Origin: Bog-756 sp963776225
GTDB lineage: Bacteria; Actinomycetota; Acidimicrobiia; Acidimicrobiales; RAAP-2
Reading direction: 5' to 3'
Assembly: GCA_963776225.1 (NCBI GenBank)
Contig: CAVZLL010000004.1
Coordinates: 806,001 to 870,000 of the forward strand
DNA length: 64,000 nt
Shown here: positions 52,401 to 60,547 of the stretch, piece after piece
Layout: the number at the start of each line of letters is the position of its first letter
Numbering within the stretch: position 1 is the stretch's first letter
Program-made: the position numbers and the translations under genes
Notes under the pieces: generated by a model
Seen by the model: the letters and a program-made list of their open reading frames with translations, nothing else
Database searches by the model: none
Told to the model about the DNA's origin: nothing

Positions 52401-53072
52401 ATGAGGGTTCTCATCGTCGATGACGATCCGGCGGTCAGCGGAGCGCTCCAGCGGGCGCTCCGGCTCGAGGGCTACGAAGTCTCGCTTGCGGACGACGGAC
52501 CGAAGGCGCTGGAGGAGATCGCCATCCGGCAGCCCGACGCCGTGGTCCTCGACCTCGGGTTGCCGACCATCGACGGGCTCGACGTGTGCCGGCGGCTGCG
52601 AGCGGCCGGGGACGACACCCCCGTGCTCATGCTCACCGCACGGGACGCCATCAACGACCGTGTCCAGGGCCTCGACGCCGGGGCCGATGACTACCTGGTC
52701 AAGCCGTTCGCGCTCGCCGAGCTGCTGGCCCGGCTCCGGGCCTTGCTCCGGCGGAGGCCCGAGGACGCGGGCGAGGTGCTCCGCTTCGCCGACCTCACCC
52801 TCGACCCGGTCACCCGCGAGGCCCACCGCGGGGGGCGCGCCTTCTCCCTCACCCGGATCGAGTACGACCTCCTCGAGCTCCTGCTGCGCCACCCGCGCCA
52901 GGTGCTCACCCGCGAGCTGATCCTCGACCGGGTCTGGGGGTACACCTTCGACTCGGGCACCAACTCCCTCGCCGTCTACGTCGGCTACCTCCGACGCAAG
53001 ACCGAACTCGACAACGAGCCGCGCCTCATCCACACCGCGCGGGGTGTCGGCTACGTCCTCCGTGAGCCCTGA
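52401..53072 (+). CDS. OmpR-family response regulator (MprA/PrrA-like)
   Basis: A 223-residue regulator. The receiver domain has acidic DDD near residue 8, the phospho-acceptor Asp in VVLDLGLPTIDG (about residue 51), the Thr of LMLTARD and the Lys of YLVKPF. The C-terminal winged helix has FSLTRIEYDLLELLLRHPRQ and VYVGYLRRKTELDNEPRLIH. ATG 52401 follows the tRNA by about 85 bases. The histidine kinase gene begins 29 bases after the stop, so they form one operon. Confidence 0.93.
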   Translation: MRVLIVDDDPAVSGALQRALRLEGYEVSLADDGPKALEEIAIRQPDAVVLDLGLPTIDGLDVCRRLRAAGDDTPVLMLTARDAINDRVQGLDAGADDYLVKPFALAELLARLRALLRRRPEDAGEVLRFADLTLDPVTREAHRGGRAFSLTRIEYDLLELLLRHPRQVLTRELILDRVWGYTFDSGTNSLAVYVGYLRRKTELDNEPRLIHTARGVGYVLREP

Positions 53073-53101
53073 CCCGTGACGATGTGCCGAGGGGGGCGGC
53101 C

Positions 53102-54511
53102 ATGACCTTCCGGGTCCGCCTGGTGCTCGCCGCGACCGCAGCCGTCCTCGTCGTGGTGCTCCTCGGCTCGCTGGCCACCTATCTGGTGGCCTACAACTCG
53201 CTGGTCGGGTCCATCGACGTGACCCTGCGGACCGAGGCGCAACCGGCCATCGACGCGATCGCCAACGCCAACGCGTCGGTGGCGGCCATCCCGAACGTGT
53301 GCCAGTCACCCGGCTCCTGCTCCCAGGTCGTCTACCCGGGGGGCACCACGCTCGAACCGACGGTCCTCCCGGTCATCGGCGCGGCCAGTACGTCCGCCGC
53401 CAGCAAGGGAACGGCGCCGGACACGTACCTGTCGACCGTCTCCAACCTCGGGATCGCTGTCCGCGAGCTGGTGGTCGCCCTACCTCCCGGCTACATCTAC
53501 CGAGGCAATACCGGGCCCCAGCAGCTGACGAGAGGGGGCGCCCTCCAGATCACCGCCCCGCTCACCGGCGTGAACCAGGAGTTGCGCAAGCTCGCCGTGG
53601 CCCTCTGGCTCATCGTCCTGGTCGGGGTCGCCCTCGCCGTCCTCCTCGGGCTGGCCGTCGGCCGGACCGTGCTCCGTCCCCTCGACAGCCTCACCGGCAC
53701 CGTCGAGGAGCTCGCCCAGACCACGGACGTCTCCAGACGGCTCGATCCGGGCGGACCGGACGAGCTCGGCAGGCTGCGCCGGGCGTTCAACCGCCTGCTG
53801 GCGGCACTCGACTCCTCACGGGAGAGCCAGCGTCAGCTGGTCCTGGACGCATCCCACGAGCTGCGAACACCGCTGACCAGCCTGCGCACCAACATGGAGG
53901 TGGCTCGCCGGTTGGAGGAGCTCGCGCCCGAGGAGCGGGAGGTCCTCATCGGGGACGTCCTCACCCAGCTGGACGAGCTGACCTCCCTGGTCGCCGATCT
54001 CGCCGAGCTGGCCAGGGGCGAGCAGCCCGCGTTGCGGTCGGGGCACGTCCGCTTCGACCTGCTGGTGCAGTCGGCGGTCGAGGTGGCCACGACCCATGGG
54101 CGGAGCCGCAACGTGACCTTCGACGCGACCGTGACCGAGAACTGGGTGTCGGGGTCGTCGTCGCGCATCGAACGTGCGGTGGACAACCTTCTCGACAACG
54201 CGCTCAAATGGAGCCCCGACGGCGGGGTGGTCGAGGTCAGCTGCGCGGGCGGGGTGCTCCTGGTCCGCGACCACGGGCCGGGTGTCGACGAGAGCGACAT
54301 CGCCCACATCTTCGACCGGTTCTACCGGGCTCCCGGGGCGCGGGGGCGCCCCGGGTCGGGCCTCGGGCTGGCCATCGTCGCCCAGGTGGCCCGCGAAGAA
54401 GGCGGCCAGGTCGACGTCCACCAGGCACCCGGTGGAGGTGCGATCTTCCGGTTCGCGCTCCGCCCGGTCCCTCCCCCTGCGCCGGGCACACCGGCCGTCG
54501 GCGCGGACTGA
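53102..54511 (+). CDS. Sensor histidine kinase (MprB-like)
   Basis: A 469-residue membrane sensor. TM1 is VRLVLAATAAVLVVVLLGSL, followed by an extracytoplasmic domain with a Cys pair (VCQSPGSCSQ), TM2 WLIVLVGVALAVLLGLAVG, a HAMP linker (LRPLDSLTGTVEELAQTTDV), the H-box LDASHELRTPLTSLRTNMEV, and an ATPase domain with N-box DNLLDNALKWSPDGG, G1 DHGPGVDESDI and G2 GSGLGLAIVAQVA. GAGGGGGG upstream supports ATG 53102. It should phosphorylate the upstream regulator; in mycobacteria this type responds to envelope stress. Confidence 0.93.
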   Translation: MTFRVRLVLAATAAVLVVVLLGSLATYLVAYNSLVGSIDVTLRTEAQPAIDAIANANASVAAIPNVCQSPGSCSQVVYPGGTTLEPTVLPVIGAASTSAASKGTAPDTYLSTVSNLGIAVRELVVALPPGYIYRGNTGPQQLTRGGALQITAPLTGVNQELRKLAVALWLIVLVGVALAVLLGLAVGRTVLRPLDSLTGTVEELAQTTDVSRRLDPGGPDELGRLRRAFNRLLAALDSSRESQRQLVLDASHELRTPLTSLRTNMEVARRLEELAPEEREVLIGDVLTQLDELTSLVADLAELARGEQPALRSGHVRFDLLVQSAVEVATTHGRSRNVTFDATVTENWVSGSSSRIERAVDNLLDNALKWSPDGGVVEVSCAGGVLLVRDHGPGVDESDIAHIFDRFYRAPGARGRPGSGLGLAIVAQVAREEGGQVDVHQAPGGGAIFRFALRPVPPPAPGTPAVGAD

Positions 54512-54545
54512 CCCACCCGGACCGACACCGGCCGGCGCCCGCGTG

Positions 54546-55598
54546 ATGCGGCCGTACCCCGCCGTCAGGGCGCATGGCGCCGAAGGTCCTGCTCGGCTCG
54601 GGTCCCCGGCGACAGGGGATCCCTCATCAAGAAATCAGCGAACCCATCAGTCCGGTCGTCCGCTCCGGCCATCAGAGCTTCCGCCCCTGGTCAGCGAATG
54701 GCTCAGCGAGTACACGAACGCCCGCACCCAGGAGCGCTACGGGACCTCGGTCCTAGCCATCGCCAGGAGCGTCGGTGCGAGCGCTCCAAGCGATCTCAGC
54801 CCCTCCGCAGTCGCTCAGTGGGCGCTCGGCTACGAAGGCGCCAACAACACGATCCGGGGCCACGTCACCGCGGTGCGAGGCTTTCTGCGCTGGTGCAACG
54901 AGACTGGGCGCCTCCCCAGCTACCGGGACCGGCCCTTCACTCGCCTCCTGAAGTCATACCCGCCCGCCTACGGCAAGGTCCAGGCGAAGAGGCCAGCCGT
55001 CCGACTGAACATGACGCAGTACCAGGCACTGGTTGCAGCCTGCACCGATGGTAGCGAGGCGGGTCTCCGAGATGAACTACTGGTGCGTCTTGGCGTCTCC
55101 GGGGGGATGCGCGTGGCCGAACTTCTGCATCTTGAGGTCGCCGCGCTCCGCCGAGCACCCTCACTCACCTGGACCGGCAAAGCGCGTCACCCTAATGGGA
55201 CCCGATTTGACCGACCTCATCCGTCGCTACCTCAACGCCTGTGCAAACGGCCTGGACCGCCCACCACGGGACAGTGACCCGATTTTCTGCAAGTCACTCC
55301 ATGCCAAGCACGCCGACGTGATCCGATGGGGCGACCCGATTACCACCACCGCAGGCCTCCGCTTCCTCCTTCAGCGCCGAGCCCGAGCCGCGGGGGTCGG
55401 CTACATGTCCCCCCACGACCTGAAACGCACGGCCGCCCGAATGATGCACGGGGCCCGTGGTGCGGATGGAGGCCCCCTGTGCGACCTCCTCGACATCGCC
55501 GACGTGCTCGACCACAGCAATCCGAAAGTAACAATGGACTGCTACACCGGACCCTCGGCAATGGGAATAAGGAGCGAGCCGCCCGCCTGTTTGGGTAG
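54546..55598 (+). pseudogene. Tyrosine recombinase (integrase), decayed by frameshifts
   Basis: The N-terminal core-binding half (LVSEWLSEYTNARTQERYGT, IRGHVTAVRGFLRWCNETG) and the first catalytic box (LRDELLVRLGVSGGMRVAEL, Arg I) are in one frame. After LTWTGKA at about 55180 the match shifts one frame to RVTLMGPDLTDLIRRYLNAC, MSPHDLKRTAARMM (box II) and VLDHSNPKVTMDCYTGP, with the Tyr nucleophile. A third frame then supplies NKERAARLFG, a typical end, stopping at 55598. At least two indels make it non-functional as read. It stops three bases before the bS22 gene on the other strand. Confidence 0.8.
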
Positions 55599-55600
55599 GG

Positions 55601-55702
55601 CTACTTACCCGCCGCCCGACGTTGCCAGCGGGTCGCCTTGAGCATCTTCTTGTGCTTCTTCTTGCGCATGCGCTTGCGACGCTTCTTTATGAGGGAACCC
55701 AC
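55601..55702 (-). CDS. Small ribosomal protein bS22 (AURKAIP1/COX24-type), 33 residues
   Basis: GTG 55702 begins a 33-residue protein: (M)GSLIKKRRKRMRKKKHKK, then MLKATRWQRRAAGK and TAG. It matches the length and pattern of mycobacterial bS22 (GSVIKKRRKRM..KKKH, ending QRR.xGK), which binds the 30S subunit next to h44/h45. Nearly half its residues are Lys or Arg. No good ribosome site is seen upstream. A second, broken copy lies at 57814-57914 in opposite orientation. Confidence 0.85.
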   Translation of the reverse strand: MGSLIKKRRKRMRKKKHKKMLKATRWQRRAAGK

Positions 55703-56036
55703 GAAAGGGAGACACTACTTGCTGCTCACTCCATCTTCCAACCCACCACGAGCCTGATCGCCGAAAACCTGTGAATTGCGGACCTTGGCACTCCCGGACC
55801 TTCCTACCGTCTTCTGGCTGCTTCCGTCTGCCCCACAGGCCCGGCTCGACCAGACCGCCTCCGCGTGTATCTCCACCGCTCCCCGCTTCCGCGCCGCCGC
55901 CTTCTGCGACCTCGCCAGCAGCCGCCCATAGTCCTCCAGTGACATCCCGCCTACCGTCAGCCCTTGCCGCGGCCGGCGCCGCTTGGACGCTCGCTTCGAG
56001 GCCGACCCTTAGCGCGTCGCCGGACCGCATCGAGCA
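55703..56036. other. Stretch without a recognisable gene
   Basis: This 334-base stretch between bS22 and the IS256-type remnant has several open frames of shadow-like composition and none I can place in a family. It probably holds decayed transposon sequence and the bS22 promoter region. Confidence 0.4.
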
Positions 56037-56425
56037 GTGTCATTCGCTTGTGGACTGGTCGGCGCCATCGGACGCTGCTTCCAGGGGGCCGCACACCAGC
56101 GATGCCGGGTGCGCTTCCCCCGCAACCTGCTGGCGACCGTCCCCAAGGGCCAACACGAGATGGTGGTCGCCGCCTTCCGGACCGTCTTCGCCCACGCCAC
56201 CAAGGAAGAGATCTCCTTCAGTGGGATCACGTCGCCTCCACCTTCGAGGGACGCTTCCCCAATGAGGCTGCCGTCATCCATCTGGGTGGTGCCGTGCTCA
56301 TCGACATCCACGATGAGTGGGTTTCTGCCGAGCGTCGCTACTTCTCCGAAGGCTCTATGGCAACGCTCTATGCCGAACGCGATAATGACGACGCGACAGT
56401 CAGCGAGCTCGAGCCCGCTGACTGA
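56037..56425 (+). mobile_element. IS256-family (mutator-type) transposase remnant
   Basis: One frame reads CGLVGAIGRCFQGAAHQRCR, VRFPRNLLATVPKGQHEMVV and AAFRTVFAHATKEEI, the central part of IS256-type transposases (the QRCR/RNLL block just after the second catalytic Asp). From about 56220 the match continues one frame over: WDHVASTFEGRFP, then directly NEAAVIHLGGAVLIDIHDEW and VSAERRYFSEGSMATLYAER, the C-terminus, ending at 56425. About 80 residues normally between the two FP blocks, including the catalytic Glu, are missing. The 5' half is absent and terminal inverted repeats were not found. Confidence 0.8.
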
Positions 56426-56728
56426 TCGCCACCGAGGATCACCGGGTCAATTCCGGGGGCACTGGAGACACCCCGCCTCAGTGCGCAGGCGACCAGAGGG
56501 AGGCGTCCAGGCGACCTGGCTCCGTCCGGCGCTCCCTCTACGTTGCCTCCGAACGACAGGCGACCACGCCTCCGGCAGCCGCCCAACCAGGAATCCGCAC
56601 GACAACCTGGCGCGATGGTTCTGCCTCGGCGCTCACGACAGTTGGACAGTGCTTCCACAGGGCACTTCGTGGACAACTGGCAGGTAGACGCTCAGCGCAG
56701 CACGTCGAGAGGCCAGTAGGTTGAATGT
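56426..56728. other. Stretch without a recognisable gene
   Basis: About 300 bases between the transposase remnant and the methyltransferase gene. Short open frames exist on both strands but none has a family signature. Base composition falls toward AT-richer values at its right end, where the imported methyltransferase gene and its promoter begin. Confidence 0.4.
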
Positions 56729-57481
56729 ATGGCACAGATTCAGGAAGAAGCCCGGCACATTTTGTCAGCACTACGCCAGCGGACGAAATGGCTGATATAC
56801 CGAACTCCAATCATCAGGGACCTCTACTTTGGCTTAAAACAGATCGTATTTCAGATTCCATTCGTTGGCGACCTATTCGACTATCGGTATGAGTATATGT
56901 TCTCACCTGCCCAGCTCGCATTTCTCTGTGAACAGATCACGAACGTCGCAGACATACCCGGTCCGATCCTAGAAGTAGGCTGTGCAACAGGAAGGACAAC
57001 CGTCTTTCTTAATCGACACATCGGAACCCTTGGTTTGTCTGTCAACTACTACGCAATTGACACCTTCAGTGGCTTTACGAAGGACGATCTCGACAGCGAA
57101 CATGCACTCGGTCGCGACTATTGGTACGCCCCGGTGTTCCGAGGAAACAGCAAATCCAGGTTCGACCGAACCATGCGACGAAATCGCATCACACGAATTA
57201 CCTCCTTTCAAGCAGACGCCAGCACGTTTGACTACGCCAAGCTCTCCCGCCGTTATCGCATGGTACTGATCGACGTTGACTTGTACCGGCCTGTACTGTC
57301 GACCCTCAATGCCGTTTACAAGCACGTGTCTCCGGGCGGAGTCATCGTCGTCGATGACTGTGTCCCGAGCGGCCTCTGGGAGGGTTCCTACCAGGCTCTT
57401 ATGGAATTCACAAAGAAAAGAGGCATAGAGCCCGTCATCATGCACGACAAACTAGGAGTGATCGTCAAACCGCGATCCTGA
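56729..57481 (+). CDS. TylF/MycF-type O-methyltransferase, AT-richer than its neighbours
   Basis: A 250-residue class I methyltransferase. Motif I is ILEVGCATGRTTVFLNRHIG (about residue 80), followed by YYAIDTFSGFTKDDLDSEHA, and the metal-binding part is MVLIDVDLYRPVLSTLNAVY then SPGGVIVVDDCVPSGLWEGS, as in the Mg-dependent sugar O-methyltransferases TylF and MycF. Codons use A and T at third positions far more than the genes around it (for example AGA, ATA, GTA), which indicates recent transfer. An N-terminal helix precedes the catalytic domain. It may decorate a surface sugar; no partner glycan genes lie beside it. Confidence 0.82.
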   Translation: MAQIQEEARHILSALRQRTKWLIYRTPIIRDLYFGLKQIVFQIPFVGDLFDYRYEYMFSPAQLAFLCEQITNVADIPGPILEVGCATGRTTVFLNRHIGTLGLSVNYYAIDTFSGFTKDDLDSEHALGRDYWYAPVFRGNSKSRFDRTMRRNRITRITSFQADASTFDYAKLSRRYRMVLIDVDLYRPVLSTLNAVYKHVSPGGVIVVDDCVPSGLWEGSYQALMEFTKKRGIEPVIMHDKLGVIVKPRS

Positions 57482-57700
57482 CTAATCAGTGTGGGCTGAG
57501 AAACCTGCCTCAGATCACCGGTTCCGCGCTGCACCATTAAGACCTCCCGGCTCCGGCGTCCACGATCAACTCCATTTCGACTCGTGCCCTCGGCGCAAGT
57601 CAGGAGCAGGAGGTCCAGAACCCGTCAAGGGACCCTCCGCTCCGCTCCGGGATTGAAACTCCCCTGCGGTCCGCCCTTGACTGAACCTGGATCCCCCTGC

Positions 57701-57723
57701 CTTCGGCCACTCGGTGGCCGAAG
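57701..57723. promoter_or_regulatory. Perfect 10-bp stem hairpin before the second bS22 copy
   Basis: CTTCGGCCAC-TCG-GTGGCCGAAG is a perfect ten-base-pair stem with a three-base loop in the gene-free stretch 57482-57767. No T-run follows, so it is either a terminator of actinobacterial type for the methyltransferase transcript or a leader structure for the bS22-like sequence 45 bases further on. Confidence 0.45.
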
Positions 57724-57813
57724 CGCTGCTTCGTCCAGGTCATTTCATTCCCTTGGAGGCCATACCGATGTGTGCCATTCATTCCGAACGTGCAGTTACT
57801 GCAGTAGATCTCT

Positions 57814-57914
57814 GTGGAGATCAAGAAGCGCAGGAAGCGGATGCGCAGAACAAGAAGAAGCACAAGAAGATGCTCAATGCCGCCCACTGGCAGAGGCGGG
57901 CGGCAGGCACGTAG
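57814..57914 (+). pseudogene. Second bS22-like copy, frameshifted
   Basis: GTG 57814 begins EIKKRRKRMR, matching bS22. At about 57847 (CGCAGAAC) one base is missing, and the rest, NKKKHKKMLNAAHWQRRAAGT then TAG at 57912, is in the neighbouring frame. An ATG at 57768 with an excellent GGAGG site eight bases upstream opens that second frame, giving a 48-residue product that carries only the bS22 C-terminal half. It is similar but not identical to the intact copy at 55601-55702, so it is an older paralogue, not a recent duplicate. Confidence 0.7.
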
Positions 57915-57956
57915 CCCGGGCGGTCGATCCGTGGCCGCACGGCCACGGAGACCGGG

Positions 57957-58763
57957 TCATCCGACCGGACGGGCCGTCCTCGCCGCAACCAGCAGGGACC
58001 GCTGTCCCCCCCGCTCGAGATGGTGGCACCCGGCCGTGCCCAGCTCGTCCGGGGTCCCCTCGACGAACCAGGTCGACCCGCTGCCGGCGAGGCGGGCGGT
58101 CCTCCCGGTCGTCTCCTCGAGCGCACCGCGCCATCCCTCGAGCCGCGGCTCGACCAGGAGGGCGGCGGGTTCGAGGCCGTTGGTGACCGAGCCGCTCGCC
58201 GGCAGCCGGCCGCCGGCACGCAGGTCGTCCCACGCCCGGTAGACGGCAGCGGTGTCGACGCCGAAGGGTGGCAGCAGGAGCACGAAGGAGCGGGGCTCGA
58301 ACCGCAGGGGTTCGAGCACGTCGCCGATGCCGGTGACCCGGGCCCTTCCCCCGGCCACACAGAAGGGAACGTCGGCCCCGATCCGGACCGCCTCTTCCGG
58401 GTCCCGGCACCCGGCCCACCGCAGGATCGCCGCCGCGTCGGCCGACCCGCCGCCGAGACCGGCACCGGGAGGGATGCGCTTGACCAGGCGCACCGCGGCG
58501 CGGCGCCCGACCCGTTCGAGCGCCCTGAGCACCAGGTTCCCGGTGTGCGCCGAGACCTCCGGGTCGCGCCACCCGGCGACCGGACCGGGCCAGTCGGTCT
58601 CGACGGTGAGTCCGTCGCCGTCCCGGACCTCGAGCGTGTCGCAGAGATCGAGGGTGACCATCTCGGCGTCCAGCAGGTGGTAGCCGTCCGGGCGGGTACC
58701 GGTCACCGAGAGGGAGAGGGTCAGCTTGGCCGCGGCGACCAGGGTGGCCGAACCCCCGGTCAC
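57957..58763 (-). CDS. ispE: 4-diphosphocytidyl-2-C-methyl-D-erythritol kinase
   Basis: A 268-residue GHMP kinase of the MEP isoprenoid pathway. AAKLTLSLSVTGTRPDGYHL is the IspE N-terminal pattern, the ATP loop is PPGAGLGGGSADAAAILRWA, and GADVPFCVAGGRARVTGIGD precedes motif III ARLAGSGSTWFV. GTG 58763 overlaps the rsmA stop (GTGA), so translation is coupled. The rsmA-ispE pair is standard in actinobacteria. Confidence 0.95.
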   Translation of the reverse strand: MTGGSATLVAAAKLTLSLSVTGTRPDGYHLLDAEMVTLDLCDTLEVRDGDGLTVETDWPGPVAGWRDPEVSAHTGNLVLRALERVGRRAAVRLVKRIPPGAGLGGGSADAAAILRWAGCRDPEEAVRIGADVPFCVAGGRARVTGIGDVLEPLRFEPRSFVLLLPPFGVDTAAVYRAWDDLRAGGRLPASGSVTNGLEPAALLVEPRLEGWRGALEETTGRTARLAGSGSTWFVEGTPDELGTAGCHHLERGGQRSLLVAARTARPVG

Positions 58764-59641
58764 CGCTCGGTGCCGGTGGGCGTCAGCTCCGCGGCCGTAC
58801 CCGGCTGCCACCAGGCGAGCCGCTTCCATGCCTCGAGGGAGAGCTCCTCTGCGCGGGCGGTCGGATCGATGTCCGCTGCGGCGAAGGCGCGCGGGTCGAC
58901 CAGGTGCTCGAGCGAACGGCGGACCATCTTGCGCCGGTGGGCGAACCCGCCCCGCACCACCGCGAAGAGCCGGTCGTAGGCCTCCGAGCCGGGTCCGGGC
59001 GGGGTCCCGGGTGCCCCGTCACCCCCGGCCGGGTGCCGGTCGAGACGGACCAGCACCGACTCGACCCTCGGGCGCGGGATGAACACGCTGGCCGACACGC
59101 GCCCGATCACCGACGCGGTGGCCCAGTAGGCCACCTTGACCGAGACCGCGCCGAAGGCCTCCTCGCGAGCGGTCGCAGCCAGGCGCTCGCCGACCTCGCG
59201 CTGGACCATCACCAGGAGCGAGGCGATCTGGGGTGCCTCCTCGAGTACCCGGACGACCAGCGGGACCGCGACCTTGTAGGGGAGGTTGGCCACGAGGGAC
59301 CACCCGGGCTCGTCCCCGAGCAACCCGCTGAAGTCGACCGTCCGCGCGTCGGCTGCGACCACCCGGACCCCGAACGGCTCGACCTGGGTCCGCAGCACCG
59401 GGAGGACCTGGGGGTCGATCTCCAGCGCGGTCACCGACGCACCGACCTCCGCCAGGGCGAGGGTGAGCGATCCGAGACCCGCTCCGATCTCGACCACCCG
59501 GCTGCCGGGTCCGACGCCGGAGAGGCGCACGATCCGGCGCACCGTGTTGCCGTCGGCGACGAAGTTCTGCCCGAGCGCCTTGCTGGGTCGCAGGTCGTTG
59601 GTCAGGAGCAGCTGGTGGATCTCCGCTCGCCCGTGGGTCAC
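58760..59641 (-). CDS. rsmA: 16S rRNA (adenine-1518/1519-N6) dimethyltransferase
   Basis: A KsgA-type methyltransferase of 293 residues from GTG 59641; an ATG at 59680 would add 13 residues. SKALGQNFVADGNTVRRIVR is the KsgA entry motif, VVEIGAGLGSLTLALAEVGA is SAM motif I, and SLVANLPYKVAVPLVVRV holds the NLPY active site. IPRPRVESVLVRL and the C-terminal helical domain with FAHRRKMVRRSLEHL follow. It dimethylates two adenines of helix 45. It lies between the RlpA-like gene and ispE, as ksgA lies after rpfB in mycobacteria. Confidence 0.95.
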   Translation of the reverse strand: MTHGRAEIHQLLLTNDLRPSKALGQNFVADGNTVRRIVRLSGVGPGSRVVEIGAGLGSLTLALAEVGASVTALEIDPQVLPVLRTQVEPFGVRVVAADARTVDFSGLLGDEPGWSLVANLPYKVAVPLVVRVLEEAPQIASLLVMVQREVGERLAATAREEAFGAVSVKVAYWATASVIGRVSASVFIPRPRVESVLVRLDRHPAGGDGAPGTPPGPGSEAYDRLFAVVRGGFAHRRKMVRRSLEHLVDPRAFAAADIDPTARAEELSLEAWKRLAWWQPGTAAELTPTGTER

Positions 59642-59718
59642 TTGGCCAGTGTGCCATCCCGAGGGCGCGGCTCCACTCATTCCCGAACGGAGGCCCGGGG
59701 GCCACGTGCGCCCGGGAG

Positions 59719-60324
59719 CTACCAGCTCAACTCGGCGTCGACGACCCCCTGGGAGAGCGGCGCGATCTCGGCGAAGCTGTCGGTGGCGAGGTCGATGGAC
59801 CGGGCGGTGTCCGCCTCCCGGTCGTCGACCACGCAGGTGACCGACGCCCCGTTGGCCGGGTTGGTCACCCGGACCACCGTGCCGAAGGGCAGCCAGGGGC
59901 TGGCACAGGTGCCGGCAGGGTGCTCGTAGTAGGTGACCTGGCCTTCCGTGTGGATCGAGCCGGTGACGGCCAGCCGCTCGGTGGCCGGCGGGCCGGGCAC
60001 GACGGCCGGGGCCGGCGGGGCAGTGGTCGTCGTGGTGGATGCCCCGGCAGGGGAGGTCGCGGGGGTGGTCGAGACCACCGCGCGGACCGAGGTGGCGGGC
60101 AGCCTCGTCTCGACCTGGGCCACGGCGACGGGGTGGTGAACGGCCGGGTTCGGCGCCGCAGCGCGTGGGCCGACGTGACCCGCCGGATGGGGGCCCGGGC
60201 GCGTGGCCCGGGCGGACGCTCCGGCCGGACCGTTATGGATCAGGAGGAGCGGCACGACGAGCACGGCTCCGCTGAGGAGCAGCGCGGCACCCGGCCGGCC
60301 ACCCCGATGGACGTCGGTCCTCAG
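59719..60324 (-). CDS. Secreted RlpA-like double-psi beta-barrel protein
   Basis: About 201 residues. An N-terminal hydrophobic signal (GAALLLSGAVLVVPLLLIHN) is followed by a Pro/Thr/Ala-rich linker and a C-terminal double-psi beta-barrel: TEGQVTYYEHPAGTCASPWL, FGTVVRVTNPANGASVTCVV, and DDREADTARSIDLATDSFAE, where the RSIDL Asp is the catalytic-type residue of RlpA/resuscitation proteins. It should act on the cell wall. No ATG, GTG or TTG fits; CTG 60324 has AAGGAG nine bases upstream and is the best start. It occupies the position of rpfB in mycobacteria. Confidence 0.82.
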   Translation of the reverse strand: MRTDVHRGGRPGAALLLSGAVLVVPLLLIHNGPAGASARATRPGPHPAGHVGPRAAAPNPAVHHPVAVAQVETRLPATSVRAVVSTTPATSPAGASTTTTTAPPAPAVVPGPPATERLAVTGSIHTEGQVTYYEHPAGTCASPWLPFGTVVRVTNPANGASVTCVVDDREADTARSIDLATDSFAEIAPLSQGVVDAELSW

Positions 60325-60354
60325 GACTCCACTCTCCTTATGGGACTGCCTCCC

Positions 60355-60458
60355 GGGACGGCATTCCGTCCCTCGCCCGGCGGTCCCCGCACGAGCGCCG
60401 GTGCCGAGACGGCACGGACCCCGCGGGGCGGGAGGGGACGGCTCCTCCAAGCCGTCCC
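60355..60458 (-). promoter_or_regulatory. Leader with two hairpins sharing exchangeable arms, upstream of the RlpA-like gene
   Basis: Two perfect hairpins lie in the 5' leader: 60435-60458 (arms GGGACGGCT and AGCCGTCCC, six-base loop) and 60355-60372 (arms GGGACGG and CCGTCCC, four-base loop), the second ending about 16 bases before the AAGGAG ribosome site. Because both stems use the same GGGACGG/CCGTCCC pair, arms of one can pair with those of the other, giving mutually exclusive folds. This is what an RNA switch or attenuator would need. No known riboswitch core is recognised. Confidence 0.5.
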
Positions 60459-60491
60459 GAAGGCGCGGCGCCCGAGCTGCTGCGCCGGCAA

Positions 60492-60547
60492 GACAACAAC
60501 CGCCCATCGAGCGGCCGGTACGACAACGACCGCTCATCGAGCGGCCG
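60492..60547. repeat. Two tandem imperfect 30-bp repeats upstream of the RlpA-like gene
   Basis: Units starting at 60492 and 60522 each read GACAAC(A/G)ACCGC(C/T)CAT followed by CGAGCGGCCG, differing at two positions before they diverge. They lie in the non-coding gap between tatD and the RlpA-like gene, upstream of its hairpin leader, where a promoter is expected. They could be paired binding sites for a regulator. Confidence 0.55.

Noticed and set aside
55601..57914. The two bS22 copies as attL/attR of an integrated element.
   Set aside because: Site-specific integration gives direct, near-identical repeats; these are inverted and only moderately similar.
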